64,000 bases of DNA from Noviherbaspirillum sp. Root189 (GTDB lineage: Bacteria > Pseudomonadota > Gammaproteobacteria > Burkholderiales > Burkholderiaceae_D). Shown here in pieces: positions 16,335-25,776 of the stretch (positions within the stretch are counted from its first letter, which is position 1; each line of letters opens with the position of its first letter). A program made the translations under genes and the position numbers. The stretch spans positions 182,174-246,173 of the forward strand of contig NZ_LMHZ01000034.1 of assembly GCF_001428545.1 (NCBI RefSeq). Direction: 5' to 3'. Under the pieces are notes generated by a model. It saw only the letters and a program-made list of their open reading frames with translations. It was not told where the DNA came from and ran no database searches.

Positions 16335-18329
16335 ATGACGCAATCCATCGACTTGCGGACCGCGTTGAATGCGGCAGCGGAGGGACTGTTGTTACTGTCG
16401 CACGAACTCAGTGTGGTCGACGTCAATGATGTCTTCCTTCAGGATTACGGCTTGCAGCGCGACGATGTGCTGGGGCGCAGCATACTGGAACTTTTTCCTT
16501 ACCAGAGCGGCACCTTGCCGCCACAGCAAACAGTTGCGCAGACCCCTGCCGATCCCGCACAGGTCAGCGAAGCCAGTCTGCGGCTGGCGCTGGAAGCCGC
16601 AGGCGATGGTGTATGGGAATGGGATATCCAGAGCGATACCTTCGAACTTTCACGCCGCGGGCGCGCCATGCTTGGCTATGGGGCAACGGACATTGGCAAG
16701 TCGCTGGTGCATTGGATCGCGATTACCCATCCCGAAGACATGGAACGCGTGCGCGAACATGTGCTTGCCTGCATGCAGGGACGCATACCGTTTCTATCCT
16801 GCGAATATCGCGTCCGCTGCCGCGATGGCACCTGGAAATGGGTATTGGCACGCGGCGCCGTGGTGGACCGCAGCGACACGGGCTGGGCGCGCCGCATGGT
16901 GGGAACCACGGTCGATATCTCATCGGAGCAGGAAACCCTGCTGCGGGCGAATTATGATGCGCTGACCGGCTTGCCGAACCGCAGCCTGTTTCGTGAGCGC
17001 CTGCAATACGAAGTGACAAGTTCACGCCGGAGCGGACGGCTGCTGGCGCTCTTGTTCATCGATCTCGACCGCTTCAAGGAAGTCAACGATTTGCTCGGCC
17101 ACGATGCCGGGGATGAACTCCTGAAACAAACCGCCGCGCGGATCCGTTCCTGCGTACGCGAAGCGGACACGGTGGCGCGGCTCGGTGGCGATGAATTCAC
17201 GGTGATCCTCACGGATCTCGATAGCCGTTCGCATGTCGAAAACATCGCCGAAAAAATCCTCGACGCCATCGACAAGCCTTACTTGCTGAATCATGAAGAA
17301 ATTCATGTCTCCGGCAGTATCGGGATTACCCTGCATCCAGGCGACGCGAAGGAACCTGAAGGACTGGTGCGCAATGCCGACCAGGCGATGTATGTAGCGA
17401 AAAATGCGGGGCGCAATCAATTCAGTTTCTTTACCAAGTCGATGCAGGATCAGGCATGGCGGCGGCTCAAGCTGATTGGCGAGCTGCGTGCCGCCTTGCC
17501 GCAACGTCAACTCAAGCTGTATTTTCAGCCGGTAGTGGATCTGAAGAGCGGGCAGGTAGTGAAAGGCGAGGCCTTACTGCGCTGGATGCATCCGACCCGC
17601 GGCCTGGTATGTCCGCACGAGTTTGTATTCCTTGCGGAAGAAACCGGACTGATTAATGAAATCGGCAATTGGGTATTCATGCAGGCGGCCGCCTGGTCGA
17701 AGCGCTGGAGCGCACTGCGCGGCGAGGTATTTCAGATCAGCGTCAACAAGTCCCCGGTACAATTTCTGGCAAATGCCAAATCGCTCAATTGGGGCGCCTA
17801 CCTGAAGGACCTGGGACTGGGATGGAATAGCATGTCGGTAGAAATTACCGAGGGCTTGCTGCTCAATGCTACCGATGCCACGGCGGAGAAACTGTTCAGC
17901 CTGCGCGATGCCGGCGTACAGGTTGCCATTGATGATTTTGGGACCGGCTATTCGTCGATGGCGTATCTGAAGAAGTTCGACGTCGACTATCTCAAGGTCG
18001 ACCAATCCTTCATTCGCGACACGACGCGCAACAGCACCAGCCGCACCATTGCTGAAACGATCATTGTGATGGCACACAAGCTGGGACTGCAAGTGATCGC
18101 GGAAGGCGTGGAGACAGAGGAACAGCGCGACTGGTTGATGGAGGCAGGCTGCGATTTCGCACAGGGCTATTTTTTCTCCGAGCCACTGCCTCCGGAAGCA
18201 TTCGAAGAGCTTCTGACAACTTCGCATAACAAGGTGACATCGAATATTGTCAGCCTGGATTGCAGTCCTGATACGAGTGACGAAAAGTCGCAAAAAAGCA
18301 TTGAACTAGGGAAATCAAACCCGGTCTAG
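16335..18329 (+). CDS. PAS-GGDEF-EAL c-di-GMP enzyme
   Basis: 664 residues. A PAS-like segment at 1-60 (AAEGLLLLSHELSVVDVNDVF) is followed by a PAS/PAC unit at about 80-200 (GDGVWEWDIQSDTFELSRRG; YRVRCRDGTWKWVLARGAVV). GGDEF lies at 284-288 with inhibitory site READ. The EAL domain has E412-A-L in KGEALLRW plus ISVNKSP, EITEG, IDDFGTGYSS and LKVDQSF, so all usual catalytic residues of a phosphodiesterase are present. It is potentially bifunctional. Cytoplasmic. A strong AGGAGGGG precedes the ATG. Confidence 0.93.
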   Translation: MTQSIDLRTALNAAAEGLLLLSHELSVVDVNDVFLQDYGLQRDDVLGRSILELFPYQSGTLPPQQTVAQTPADPAQVSEASLRLALEAAGDGVWEWDIQSDTFELSRRGRAMLGYGATDIGKSLVHWIAITHPEDMERVREHVLACMQGRIPFLSCEYRVRCRDGTWKWVLARGAVVDRSDTGWARRMVGTTVDISSEQETLLRANYDALTGLPNRSLFRERLQYEVTSSRRSGRLLALLFIDLDRFKEVNDLLGHDAGDELLKQTAARIRSCVREADTVARLGGDEFTVILTDLDSRSHVENIAEKILDAIDKPYLLNHEEIHVSGSIGITLHPGDAKEPEGLVRNADQAMYVAKNAGRNQFSFFTKSMQDQAWRRLKLIGELRAALPQRQLKLYFQPVVDLKSGQVVKGEALLRWMHPTRGLVCPHEFVFLAEETGLINEIGNWVFMQAAAWSKRWSALRGEVFQISVNKSPVQFLANAKSLNWGAYLKDLGLGWNSMSVEITEGLLLNATDATAEKLFSLRDAGVQVAIDDFGTGYSSMAYLKKFDVDYLKVDQSFIRDTTRNSTSRTIAETIIVMAHKLGLQVIAEGVETEEQRDWLMEAGCDFAQGYFFSEPLPPEAFEELLTTSHNKVTSNIVSLDCSPDTSDEKSQKSIELGKSNPV

Positions 18330-18361
18330 GACAGGTGTCTTCATCCCTGGAAGAATAAAGA

Positions 18362-18538
18362 ATGCCCCCACGTTCTACCCCCGAGCGCATCGTGATACTT
18401 GTGCTTGTGCTGACAGCTACTATGGCGGCATGCGATAAAAGAACGGCGGCCGCGGCCCTCATTGAAGGCAAACCGGCGGCACATTCCAAAACACAGCGAT
18501 CCTGGAACGTCGTTCCGGCACTCGGCGTACGAGGCTGA
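18362..18538 (+). CDS. Candidate 58-residue lipoprotein
   Basis: A short open frame starting MPPRSTPERIVILVLVLTA with a hydrophobic stretch ending in the lipobox TMAAC at residues 20-24, then a basic, Ala-rich tail ending LGVRG. GGAAG lies 8-9 bases before the ATG. The size and layout resemble small entericidin-like or other tiny lipoproteins of Proteobacteria. No homologue is recognised; chance is possible. Confidence 0.4.
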   Translation: MPPRSTPERIVILVLVLTATMAACDKRTAAAALIEGKPAAHSKTQRSWNVVPALGVRG

Positions 18539-18732
18539 AAACGTGAAGCACCTGTAGCGATTACAATACGGTCCGGGAGTGGTGCGACAATCTGATCGAC
18601 ATTCCAATACAAAGCTTGCAGCGGTTGCCGAGCCTGCACTAATGCACTAATGCATCAATCGCAGCAGCGGCATCATGCGCACCAATTACACGTCGTGCAT
18701 ACCCCGCGCACATTCGCTTACTGGACACAACG

Positions 18733-19140
18733 ATGGACAGCGTAGAAGACAACAAGGCACAAGAACCTGCCGCCCGTCCGTGGATCGTGCTCACCACGAC
18801 CTATGACGTCGAAGCCTGGATTGATAACTACAACTGGGAACTCCAGCGCGCCATTGAAAAAAAGAACACGCAAGGCCACGGAATTTGCTTCGGACTCGAG
18901 CATGGCGGCGAAGTGTATCTGCACACGACGCAGGATGGCGATGTGGTGCTGGACGTGACGCCTGAAGCGGAATGGGTAGCGCCACTGATCAGCGCGGCGG
19001 CGCAAGTCGCACAACCGGCCGGGCAGATCTGGGCGTTGCCGGGCGATGCGTTGACGCAGCTGATCCTGGGCTTGAGTCCGTTGATTGCCACCACGCGAAT
19101 TGTGGTGAACCACGATTTCAAGATTCGCAAGAAGTGGTAG
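18733..19140 (+). CDS. Conserved hypothetical protein
   Basis: 135 residues, no signal peptide or membrane segment. An acidic, aromatic-rich sequence (WIVLTTTYDVEAWIDNYNWEL; HGICFGLEHGGEVYLHTTQDGDV) ends in a basic tail DFKIRKKW. It is not recognised as a named family. Compositional bias and codon use look like real coding sequence. The next gene is convergent, with a hairpin in between. Confidence 0.6.
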   Translation: MDSVEDNKAQEPAARPWIVLTTTYDVEAWIDNYNWELQRAIEKKNTQGHGICFGLEHGGEVYLHTTQDGDVVLDVTPEAEWVAPLISAAAQVAQPAGQIWALPGDALTQLILGLSPLIATTRIVVNHDFKIRKKW

Positions 19141-19227
19141 TCGCTGTTCTTTCGTAGCTTACTTCCGTAACTTATTTACGTAACTTACCGCTGTGCCCGG
19201 CAGACCATTCGGCTGCCGACGCTGGCA

Positions 19228-19274
19228 GTTTTCTCTTCGGCGTTTCAACACCACTTGCTCACCGAAGAGAAAAC
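19228..19274. repeat. 13-bp inverted repeat between convergent genes
   Basis: GTTTTCTCTTCGG and CCGAAGAGAAAAC are perfect complements around a 21-nt loop. No T-run is adjacent, but the position between convergent genes suits a bidirectional transcript end. Confidence 0.5.
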
Positions 19275-19311
19275 CTGGCAACGCTGACAAACCTGATAGC
19301 GCTGCGCCTCG

Positions 19312-20541
19312 TCAAGGCACATCCACTGCTCCGGCCTCATCAACCTTGCCTGCCACCACCGTCACCTCACCGGCAGTGGTCACGCGGCTGATCGCATGAC
19401 TGGACGTATCCGCAACGAACAGGTTCGCGCTTGCATCGATGGTAATCCCTTCCAATGACTGCATCGAAGCAATCGGTCCTGCTACATTCGTTACCGCGCC
19501 GACAGCACTGATACGCTGCACGCTATTAAAGGCCGCCACAAACACATTTCCTCCGCCATCCACGGTGATTGCATAGGTGTCGCGGAACTGCGCCGGTCCG
19601 GTTTCGCCGCCATAGGTACCGGCGAGCGTACTGACGGTGCCATCAGCGGCTATCTTGCGAATGAATGTGCTGCTTTCACGCAGCATTGGCGCCGGCGGGC
19701 CATACCAATCGGTGACGTACAGGTTGCCGCCTGCATCGCGCGCAATGCCCTTGGGTCCAAGGAAGCTCGCACTGGCGATGCTGCCGTTGCCGGTGCCACG
19801 ATTGCCGCGCGATCCGGCATAGGTGGTAACCATGCCGTCCGGTGCGATTCTGCGGATCAGGTAGTTTTCGGTATCGGCGACATATACATTGCCAGCACCG
19901 TCGGCGACGATGCCCCATGGTTGCGAGAAGCGTGCTGCCGTGCCCGGTCCGTCGGCATTGCCTGCGACGCCGGGCGCGCCGGCCAGCGTGGTGACGGCAC
20001 CTGTCGGTGTCACCTTGCGCACTGCGTTGCCATCGACCGCATACACGTTACCGGCCCCGTCCACTGCAAGCCCTTTCAGAAAACTGAAGCGTGCCGCCGC
20101 CCCGATGCCGTCGCTGGTGCCGCTGGCCCCCGCCGTGCCGGCCAGTGTGACTACATTGCCGGACGCGGAAATTTTTCGGATGGTGTTGTTGCCGGAGTCA
20201 GCGACATACATATTGCCTGCCGCGTCCCGCGCCAACCCGAGCGGGCGGTTGAAGCGAGCATCGGTCGCACTGGCGGCGGCTACGCTTCCGCCAGATGCCG
20301 AATCGCCAGCGGGCGCGCCACTACCTCCTGAACTGGTATTGCCAGCCGGCGATGTTTGCCCGGCCGAGGGTGATGCAGCGGTGCTGCGGGAAGGGGCTAC
20401 CGCCGTGCTGCCTGTCGGAACGTTACTGATTCCTGCCTGTGTGGCTACGCTGCCGTTATCGCCGCCTCCCCCGCCGCAAGCAGCGAGAATGACGCAAAGA
20501 AGACCTGCCGAATACCGGCTACCTGATGTAAATGTTGCCAC
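19312..20541 (-). CDS. NHL-repeat beta-propeller lipoprotein
   Basis: 409 residues. The signal sequence ends in the lipobox VILAACGGGGG. A low-complexity Ser/Gly/Pro/Ala linker spans about 25-95. At least five NHL repeats of the form FNRPLGLARDAAGNMYVADSG-NTIRKIS follow, giving a 6-bladed propeller outside the inner membrane. Its closing repeat resembles that of the larger NHL lipoprotein 10 kb away, so the two are likely paralogues. NHL propellers bind proteins, glycans or RNA; no catalytic residues are evident and the role is unknown. Confidence 0.85.
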   Translation of the reverse strand: MATFTSGSRYSAGLLCVILAACGGGGGDNGSVATQAGISNVPTGSTAVAPSRSTAASPSAGQTSPAGNTSSGGSGAPAGDSASGGSVAAASATDARFNRPLGLARDAAGNMYVADSGNNTIRKISASGNVVTLAGTAGASGTSDGIGAAARFSFLKGLAVDGAGNVYAVDGNAVRKVTPTGAVTTLAGAPGVAGNADGPGTAARFSQPWGIVADGAGNVYVADTENYLIRRIAPDGMVTTYAGSRGNRGTGNGSIASASFLGPKGIARDAGGNLYVTDWYGPPAPMLRESSTFIRKIAADGTVSTLAGTYGGETGPAQFRDTYAITVDGGGNVFVAAFNSVQRISAVGAVTNVAGPIASMQSLEGITIDASANLFVADTSSHAISRVTTAGEVTVVAGKVDEAGAVDVP

Positions 20542-20741
20542 GTTTCACCTCAACTATCACTTGTAACTCCCTGAAATTCTTGTCTGTTTTCAAACATCAT
20601 CCCCGAGTGGAAACAGTTTAAATTTGACGACTGTCAAGTAGCGGCAAGTGCGTGGCGAGAGTGTTGTATCCAGGTGTTACGCAATCTTTGAGGCAATTTT
20701 TCGTTTGATCAGGATTGTTTTTACGTTGAAAACCGCTTGAC

Positions 20742-20758
20742 CCTCACGTAGTGTCAGG
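20742..20758 (+). promoter_or_regulatory. MerR-type operator inside the promoter spacer
   Basis: CCTCAC-GTAGT-GTCAGG is an imperfect dyad (CCTnAC-N5-GTnAGG) lying just after a TTGACC -35 element at 20737-20742 and before an AT-rich -10 region (TTTAAC). MerR activators bind in such elongated spacers. It sits about 35 bp before the merR-like start and should control the merR-MFS operon. Confidence 0.6.
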
Positions 20759-20793
20759 CTTTAACGTGGCGAGATCATGAAGAAAGGCATCCC

Positions 20794-21816
20794 ATGCTGT
20801 TGAAGATCGGAGAACTGGCCAAGCGAACCGGCCTGACGGTTCGTACCCTGCATCACTACGACGCGATCGGCTTGTTGAGCCCATCGGTGCGATCGGATGC
20901 CGGCTACCGGCTTTACAACCGCAACGACATCGAGCGCCTGCATCGCATTCAGGCGTTGCGTCGGCTTGAACTGCCGCTGGCGGAAGTCGCCACCCTGCTG
21001 GAAGGCGATGTGCGGGATTTCGACAGCGTTATCCAGCAGCAGATCGCGTCGCTGGACCGCGAAGTCGAGCGCACTGTGGCCTTGCGCGAACGCTTGAAGG
21101 AACTCCGCAAACGCCTCGCGGAAAAGGAAGAGCCGGACCTGAACGACTGGCTTGCGACACTCGAGATGATGACTCTCTACGGCCGTTATTTCACGCAGGA
21201 GGAATTTGCCGCCTTGCGGACTGCCGAAGCGGACATGAAGGAATTGACGGCTCTCGTCGTCACCGCACGCGCGTTGATGCAACGAGGCGTCCCGCCGGAC
21301 AGCGACGAAGCGGTGGCGCTGGCAAAGCCTTGGCTGACCCTGTCGCTGCGACACATGGGCGACGATCCGCGTCTGATCCTGAAACTCGATGCCATGCATC
21401 GCAATGAGATGGCCGTGCAAGTCCTGACCGGTGTCGATGTCGCGATGCTTGAGTACATGGTGCACGCCACTGCGGAATTCCGGCTCCGCCTCTACGAGAA
21501 GCATCTCGGCAAAGAACAAGTGGCACGCATACGCGAACCGTATTTGGCGCATTACCGGAACTGGCCATTGATGTTTGCCGAGGCGCGTGAGCTTCATGAG
21601 CGTGGCGTATCGCCCTCCAGTCCCGAACTGATGGACTTGTGCAAGCGATGGATCGACACCTTTCACGCTATATGGGGTACGGATCCGGCACTCTGCGAGC
21701 GGGTCCGCGAACTTTCCGTCCTCGAACCCGACCTGATGGCCGGCAGTGGCATGGATGAAGCGGTAATGCATCTCGTCCAGCAAGGCATCGCTACGCTGGC
21801 TAAACAAAGCAAATAA
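20794..21816 (+). CDS. MerR regulator with TipAS-like ligand domain
   Basis: 340 residues. Residues 1-70 are a MerR winged HTH (LKIGELAKRTGLTVRTLHHYDAIGLL, then SDAGYRLYNRNDIERLHRI). A coiled-coil dimer helix follows (DFDSVIQQQIASLDREVER...). The rest is alpha-helical like TipAS antibiotic-recognition domains (GRYFTQEEFAAL; RWIDTFHAIWG). Such proteins bind hydrophobic drugs and activate efflux genes. The MFS pump starts 15 bp after the stop codon, so the two form an operon under the MerR-type promoter upstream. Confidence 0.85.
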   Translation: MLLKIGELAKRTGLTVRTLHHYDAIGLLSPSVRSDAGYRLYNRNDIERLHRIQALRRLELPLAEVATLLEGDVRDFDSVIQQQIASLDREVERTVALRERLKELRKRLAEKEEPDLNDWLATLEMMTLYGRYFTQEEFAALRTAEADMKELTALVVTARALMQRGVPPDSDEAVALAKPWLTLSLRHMGDDPRLILKLDAMHRNEMAVQVLTGVDVAMLEYMVHATAEFRLRLYEKHLGKEQVARIREPYLAHYRNWPLMFAEARELHERGVSPSSPELMDLCKRWIDTFHAIWGTDPALCERVRELSVLEPDLMAGSGMDEAVMHLVQQGIATLAKQSK

Positions 21817-21831
21817 AAAGAGGAGAGCAAC

Positions 21832-23133
21832 ATGGCCGGTAATCCCGACCCGAAACGCGGCGCCCTGTTTGGCGACCGCAACTTCCGATGGGTGTTCAGC
21901 GGTGCGCTGATCTCCATGCTCGGCGATCAGTTCAGTCTGATCGCGCTACCCTGGCTGGTCCTCCAAATGACCGGTGACACGCTGGTGCTGGGCACCGTAC
22001 TGGCAATCATGAGCATACCGCGCGCGCTGTTCATTTTGTTGGGCGGCGCACTGGTCGACCGGTATTCGCCCAAGCGCGTGCTGATGCTGACCAAGCATGT
22101 GAATACCGTGTTGCTCGCTGTGCTGGCCGCCCTGGTGCTCAGCGGGCATCTGACGCTGTGGGCGGTCTATGCCCTGGCACTGGGAATTGGCCTGGCGACG
22201 GCATTCAGCATTCCCGCCGGCACCTCCCTGCTGCCACATGTGATTTCCCGTGAATTGCTGCCGGCGGCCAAAGGCGTACAGATGGGTGTGCGGCAGCTGT
22301 CAATGTTTGCCGGGCCCTTGCTGGCCGGCCTGCTGATCGCCTTGTTCGGCGACAGCGCGGCCGCGACCATCAAGGATGCCCGCGGTATCGGCATGGCATT
22401 TGCCCTTGACGCGCTTACCTTTGCGGTGTCGGCATGGACACTATCGCAGGTACGGCCGCATGCGAAGCCAGCCGGAACGGCACCAGCCGCCTCGTCGGTG
22501 TGGAAATCCGTCGGCGAAGGCCTGCGCTACTGCTGGAATGATGACAGCCTGCGCATCTGCTTCAGTTATTGGGCTGCGGTGGCCTTGCTCATCTCCGGCC
22601 CGGTCCAGGTTGCCGTCCCTGTCCTCGCCGACCATGTCGGCAGCGGTGCCGCGGCATTCGGTGCACTTGCCGGCGCCCATGGCGCAGGTACCCTTCTGGG
22701 CGTGGTCGTCACCAGCATCCGGCCGCAACTGCGCTTCGGTAACCTGGGCAAAACCATCCTGCTGCTGGATGGCGTGATCGGCTTGCTGTTCATCCCCCTC
22801 GGCCTCATCAGCGCAATCTGGCAAGGCATGCTGCTGCTGTTGGTGATCGGCGTGCTTGGCGGCTTCCTGCAGGTGACAATTTATACCTGGCTGCAGCGCC
22901 ATGCCGCGCCGGCAATGCTGGGACGGACGATGGCGCTGTTCATGTTCATTTTCATGGGCCTTGCCCCGATGTCGTCGGCCGTCACCGGATGGGTAATGCG
23001 TTTCGTTCCGCTGGAACAGTTGTTTGCCGCCAGTGGCGTGATACTGGTCGCCATCGTGGTAGTCGCATGGAGTACCTCTCGCATGCGTACAGTCTCGGAT
23101 GGGCGCACGGAGGCGGGCATGACACCGTCCTAG
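21832..23133 (+). CDS. MFS efflux transporter (DHA3/EntS-like)
   Basis: 433 residues, 12 predicted helices. The loop LGGALVDRYSPKRVLMLTKHVN matches the MFS motif A, and the N-terminus NFRWVFSGALISMLGDQFSLIALPWLVL is that of macrolide/EntS-type exporters. AAGAGGAG precedes the ATG and the gene is coupled to the MerR/TipA-like regulator. It is probably a drug efflux pump. Its TAG stop codon is formed by the first bases of the inverted-repeat element that follows, so the natural C-terminus may have been slightly altered by that insertion. Confidence 0.85.
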   Translation: MAGNPDPKRGALFGDRNFRWVFSGALISMLGDQFSLIALPWLVLQMTGDTLVLGTVLAIMSIPRALFILLGGALVDRYSPKRVLMLTKHVNTVLLAVLAALVLSGHLTLWAVYALALGIGLATAFSIPAGTSLLPHVISRELLPAAKGVQMGVRQLSMFAGPLLAGLLIALFGDSAAATIKDARGIGMAFALDALTFAVSAWTLSQVRPHAKPAGTAPAASSVWKSVGEGLRYCWNDDSLRICFSYWAAVALLISGPVQVAVPVLADHVGSGAAAFGALAGAHGAGTLLGVVVTSIRPQLRFGNLGKTILLLDGVIGLLFIPLGLISAIWQGMLLLLVIGVLGGFLQVTIYTWLQRHAAPAMLGRTMALFMFIFMGLAPMSSAVTGWVMRFVPLEQLFAASGVILVAIVVVAWSTSRMRTVSDGRTEAGMTPS

Positions 23134-23264
23134 AGCGGATTTCATCGTGGTGTACGGAGAATCGGGTCGACCTGGCGTGCAGGACAAGGCGCGCGAAGTG
23201 CCGTGTGGCGGGCCACACAAGCGACAGACCGAGGCGACAGTACACACGATGAAATCCGCTCTAG
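23130..23264. mobile_element. MITE-like element with 20-bp terminal inverted repeats
   Basis: CTAGAGCGGATTTCATCGTG at the left is perfectly repeated, inverted, at the right (complementary over 20 bp; pairing resumes with GTGTAC after one shifted base). The 135-bp unit has no ORF. Near its centre is a second palindrome, GTGTGGC-GG-GCCACAC. Both ends read CTAG, so a TA target duplication as made by IS630/Tc1-type transposases is plausible, as in Correia-type elements. It directly abuts, and supplies, the stop codon of the MFS gene. No second copy was found in the window. Confidence 0.75.
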
Positions 23265-23580
23265 TGCCGCTCCATGCCGGTCGGCGGCACCGGCGCCAGT
23301 GATTGGTTTGATGTTCGTCGGCGACGGGCGGCCGCCTCATGGAAACGTCTGTCACCGACGAGCAGCCACCTGTTTGTTATCCACTTTTCATCGACTTCGC
23401 TGCTTATTCTCCTTCCGTTAGGACCGGCATGCATCGTGGTCCTCACTTGCGTCTTATTCGCTAAACGCCACACCTTCCATCCCTGCCACCGTGATGCGGG
23501 TTTTCCGGCGATAATCTGAGCCTTGCCATGTAAGTAATATCGATTACAGGTCCCGTAGAACCATCGATGGCCGGAAAGAC
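23265..23580. other. 316-bp intergenic region
   Basis: Follows the MITE-like element. No ORF with coding character and no clear terminator or promoter motif; presumably holds the promoter of the next c-di-GMP gene. Confidence 0.4.
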
Positions 23581-25635
23581 ATGCTCGACGCCTATCTGAA
23601 AAAACTTTGTACGTTCAGCACGGAGGAAGAACTGTTCCATCGGCTGTTTCGCAAGCACAGCTCGATCATGCTGCTGATCGATCCCGAAACGGGAACGATT
23701 GCCGAAGCCAACCAAGCGGCGAACGCCTTTTATGGGTATCCCCAAGAGACCATGCGCGGGATGAAAATCAGCCGCATCAGTACGCAGCAGGAACACGAGA
23801 TTCAGGACGAGATGCGCCAGGCCCTCGCAGAGCGGCGCAACTATTTTATCTTTCGCCATCGTCTCGCCGACGGCACTATCCGCATCGTCGAGGTCCATTC
23901 TTCAGCGATCGATCTGAAGGGCAGGATCCTGCTGTTTTCGATTGTGTTCGACATTACTGTGCGTCAGCATGCCCAGGATATGCAAAGGCTGGCATCGCTG
24001 GTCTATCAAAAAAGCAGCGAAGCGATGTCTGTCATCGATGGCAACGGCGAGATCATGACGATCAATCCTGCCTTTACCGATATCACCGGGTACACCGAGA
24101 CAGAAGCCGTCGGCAAGAACATCCGTATTCTCAACTCCGACCGTGAAACGCCGGAATGCTACCGGCAAATGACAAAGTCCGTGCGCGCCGAAGGGCGCTG
24201 GCAGGGCGAATTGTGGGCGCGACGCAAGAACGGCGAAGATTTTCTGCGCCGGCTGTCGGTTAATACGATTTATAACGCCGATGGTTCGGTGCAGTGCCGC
24301 GTGGGGCTGTTTTCCGATATCACGAAAAAGCGCGAAACCGATGAGCTGATCTGGCGGCAGGCCAACTTCGATACCCTGACCGGGCTGCCCAATCGCAGCA
24401 TGTTCCATGACCGTCTCGGCCAGGCCATCAAGCAGGCGAATCGCGCCGACCAGCAAGTGGCGTTGTTGTTCCTCGACCTCGACTTCTTCAAGGAAGTGAA
24501 CGACACGCTCGGGCATGCGATGGGTGACCGGCTGCTGCAGGACGCCGCGCGGCGCGTGCGTGCCTGCGTGCGCGAGACCGATACCGTCGCACGCCTGGGC
24601 GGCGATGAATTTACCGTGATCCTCGGCGACCTGCACGACACGCGCAGCATCGAGCGCGCAGTCAACGATATCTTGCGCACACTGGCCGAGCCCTTCCAGC
24701 TTGGCACTGAACAGGTTTATATTTCCGCCAGCATCGGCATCACGTTTTATCCCGGGGATGGAACGGAAACCGACACGCTGCTCAAGAATGCCGATCAGGC
24801 GATGTACGCGGCCAAGGCGCAGGGACGTAACCGCTACAGTTATTTCACGGCCTCGATGCAGGAGGTGGCCCAGAACCGCAAGCGCCTGGTGAATGACTTG
24901 CGCATCGCCCTGCACGAGAAACAATTCCGCGTCTACTACCAGCCGATTGTCGACCTCAACACCGGCCGTATCCATAAGGCCGAAGCATTGATCCGCTGGC
25001 AGCATCCGGTGCGCGGCCTGATCAACCCGCTGGAGTTCATTCCGATTGCAGAAGAAACCGGCATGATCACAGAACTCGGCGAATGGATCTTTAGGCAGGC
25101 AGCACGCCAGGTTGGCGCATGGCGCACGCGGCACCATTCTTCCTTCCAGATCAGCGTCAATGTGTCGCCGGTACAGTTGCAAAACGAGGGAGTCAACCAT
25201 GAGAGCTGGCTATCCTGCCTTGAGTCGCTCGAATTGCCCGGCCAAAGCGTCGTAGTGGAAATCACCGAGGGTATGCTGATGGATTCGTCTGCCGGCGTGA
25301 CCGATCAATTGCTGCGCTTTCGCGACAATGGGGTACAGGTTGCACTCGACGATTTTGGAACCGGCTACTCGTCGCTGTCCTACCTGAAGAAGTTCGACAT
25401 CGACTATATCAAGATCGACAAATCCTTCGTGCAGAACCTGGCGCCGGGGTCTGACGACATGGTCTTGTGCGACGCGATCATCGTGATGGCGCACAAACTC
25501 GGCATCAAGGTAGTGGCCGAAGGTGTCGAAACCGAACTGCAGAGGCAATTACTGGCAGCGAGCAACTGCGATTATGCGCAAGGCCATCTGTTTTCGCAGC
25601 CGGTACCGGCCGAAGAATTCGAGCAGCTGTTTTAG
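23581..25635 (+). CDS. PAS-PAS-GGDEF-EAL c-di-GMP enzyme
   Basis: 684 residues, cytoplasmic. PAS1 is at about 22-135 (HSSIMLLIDPETGTIAEANQAA; YPQETMRGMKI), PAS2 at about 140-255 (VIDGNGEIMTINPAFTDITGY). GGDEF lies at 340-344 with inhibitory site RETD. The EAL domain has E468-A-L in KAEALIRW, ISVNVSPVQ, EITEG, LDDFGTGYSS and IKIDKSF, so both catalytic sites look intact. It is very similar in layout to the PAS-GGDEF-EAL protein 5 kb upstream, perhaps a duplication. The sensed ligand is unknown. Confidence 0.93.
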   Translation: MLDAYLKKLCTFSTEEELFHRLFRKHSSIMLLIDPETGTIAEANQAANAFYGYPQETMRGMKISRISTQQEHEIQDEMRQALAERRNYFIFRHRLADGTIRIVEVHSSAIDLKGRILLFSIVFDITVRQHAQDMQRLASLVYQKSSEAMSVIDGNGEIMTINPAFTDITGYTETEAVGKNIRILNSDRETPECYRQMTKSVRAEGRWQGELWARRKNGEDFLRRLSVNTIYNADGSVQCRVGLFSDITKKRETDELIWRQANFDTLTGLPNRSMFHDRLGQAIKQANRADQQVALLFLDLDFFKEVNDTLGHAMGDRLLQDAARRVRACVRETDTVARLGGDEFTVILGDLHDTRSIERAVNDILRTLAEPFQLGTEQVYISASIGITFYPGDGTETDTLLKNADQAMYAAKAQGRNRYSYFTASMQEVAQNRKRLVNDLRIALHEKQFRVYYQPIVDLNTGRIHKAEALIRWQHPVRGLINPLEFIPIAEETGMITELGEWIFRQAARQVGAWRTRHHSSFQISVNVSPVQLQNEGVNHESWLSCLESLELPGQSVVVEITEGMLMDSSAGVTDQLLRFRDNGVQVALDDFGTGYSSLSYLKKFDIDYIKIDKSFVQNLAPGSDDMVLCDAIIVMAHKLGIKVVAEGVETELQRQLLAASNCDYAQGHLFSQPVPAEEFEQLF

Positions 25636-25776
25636 CGCGCTTTAACCGGCATCACCAACTCCCGATTACCTTGCGCGTAATCGACCCAAATACGGGGCTG
25701 ACCGATCATGTGTTCACCGACGCGGCAAACCTGCAGCCGCCAGCGGATGACCCAACCACATGAAATGGAGCCTGCC

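Noticed and set aside
20761-21807. 348-codon open frame antisense to the MerR-type regulator
   Set aside because: The sense strand carries a clear MerR HTH, operator and ribosome site; the antisense product is His/Arg-rich with no family match.
23902-25200. 432-codon open frame antisense to the second PAS-GGDEF-EAL gene
   Set aside because: The sense strand has complete GGDEF and EAL motifs; the antisense frame is a complement artefact.
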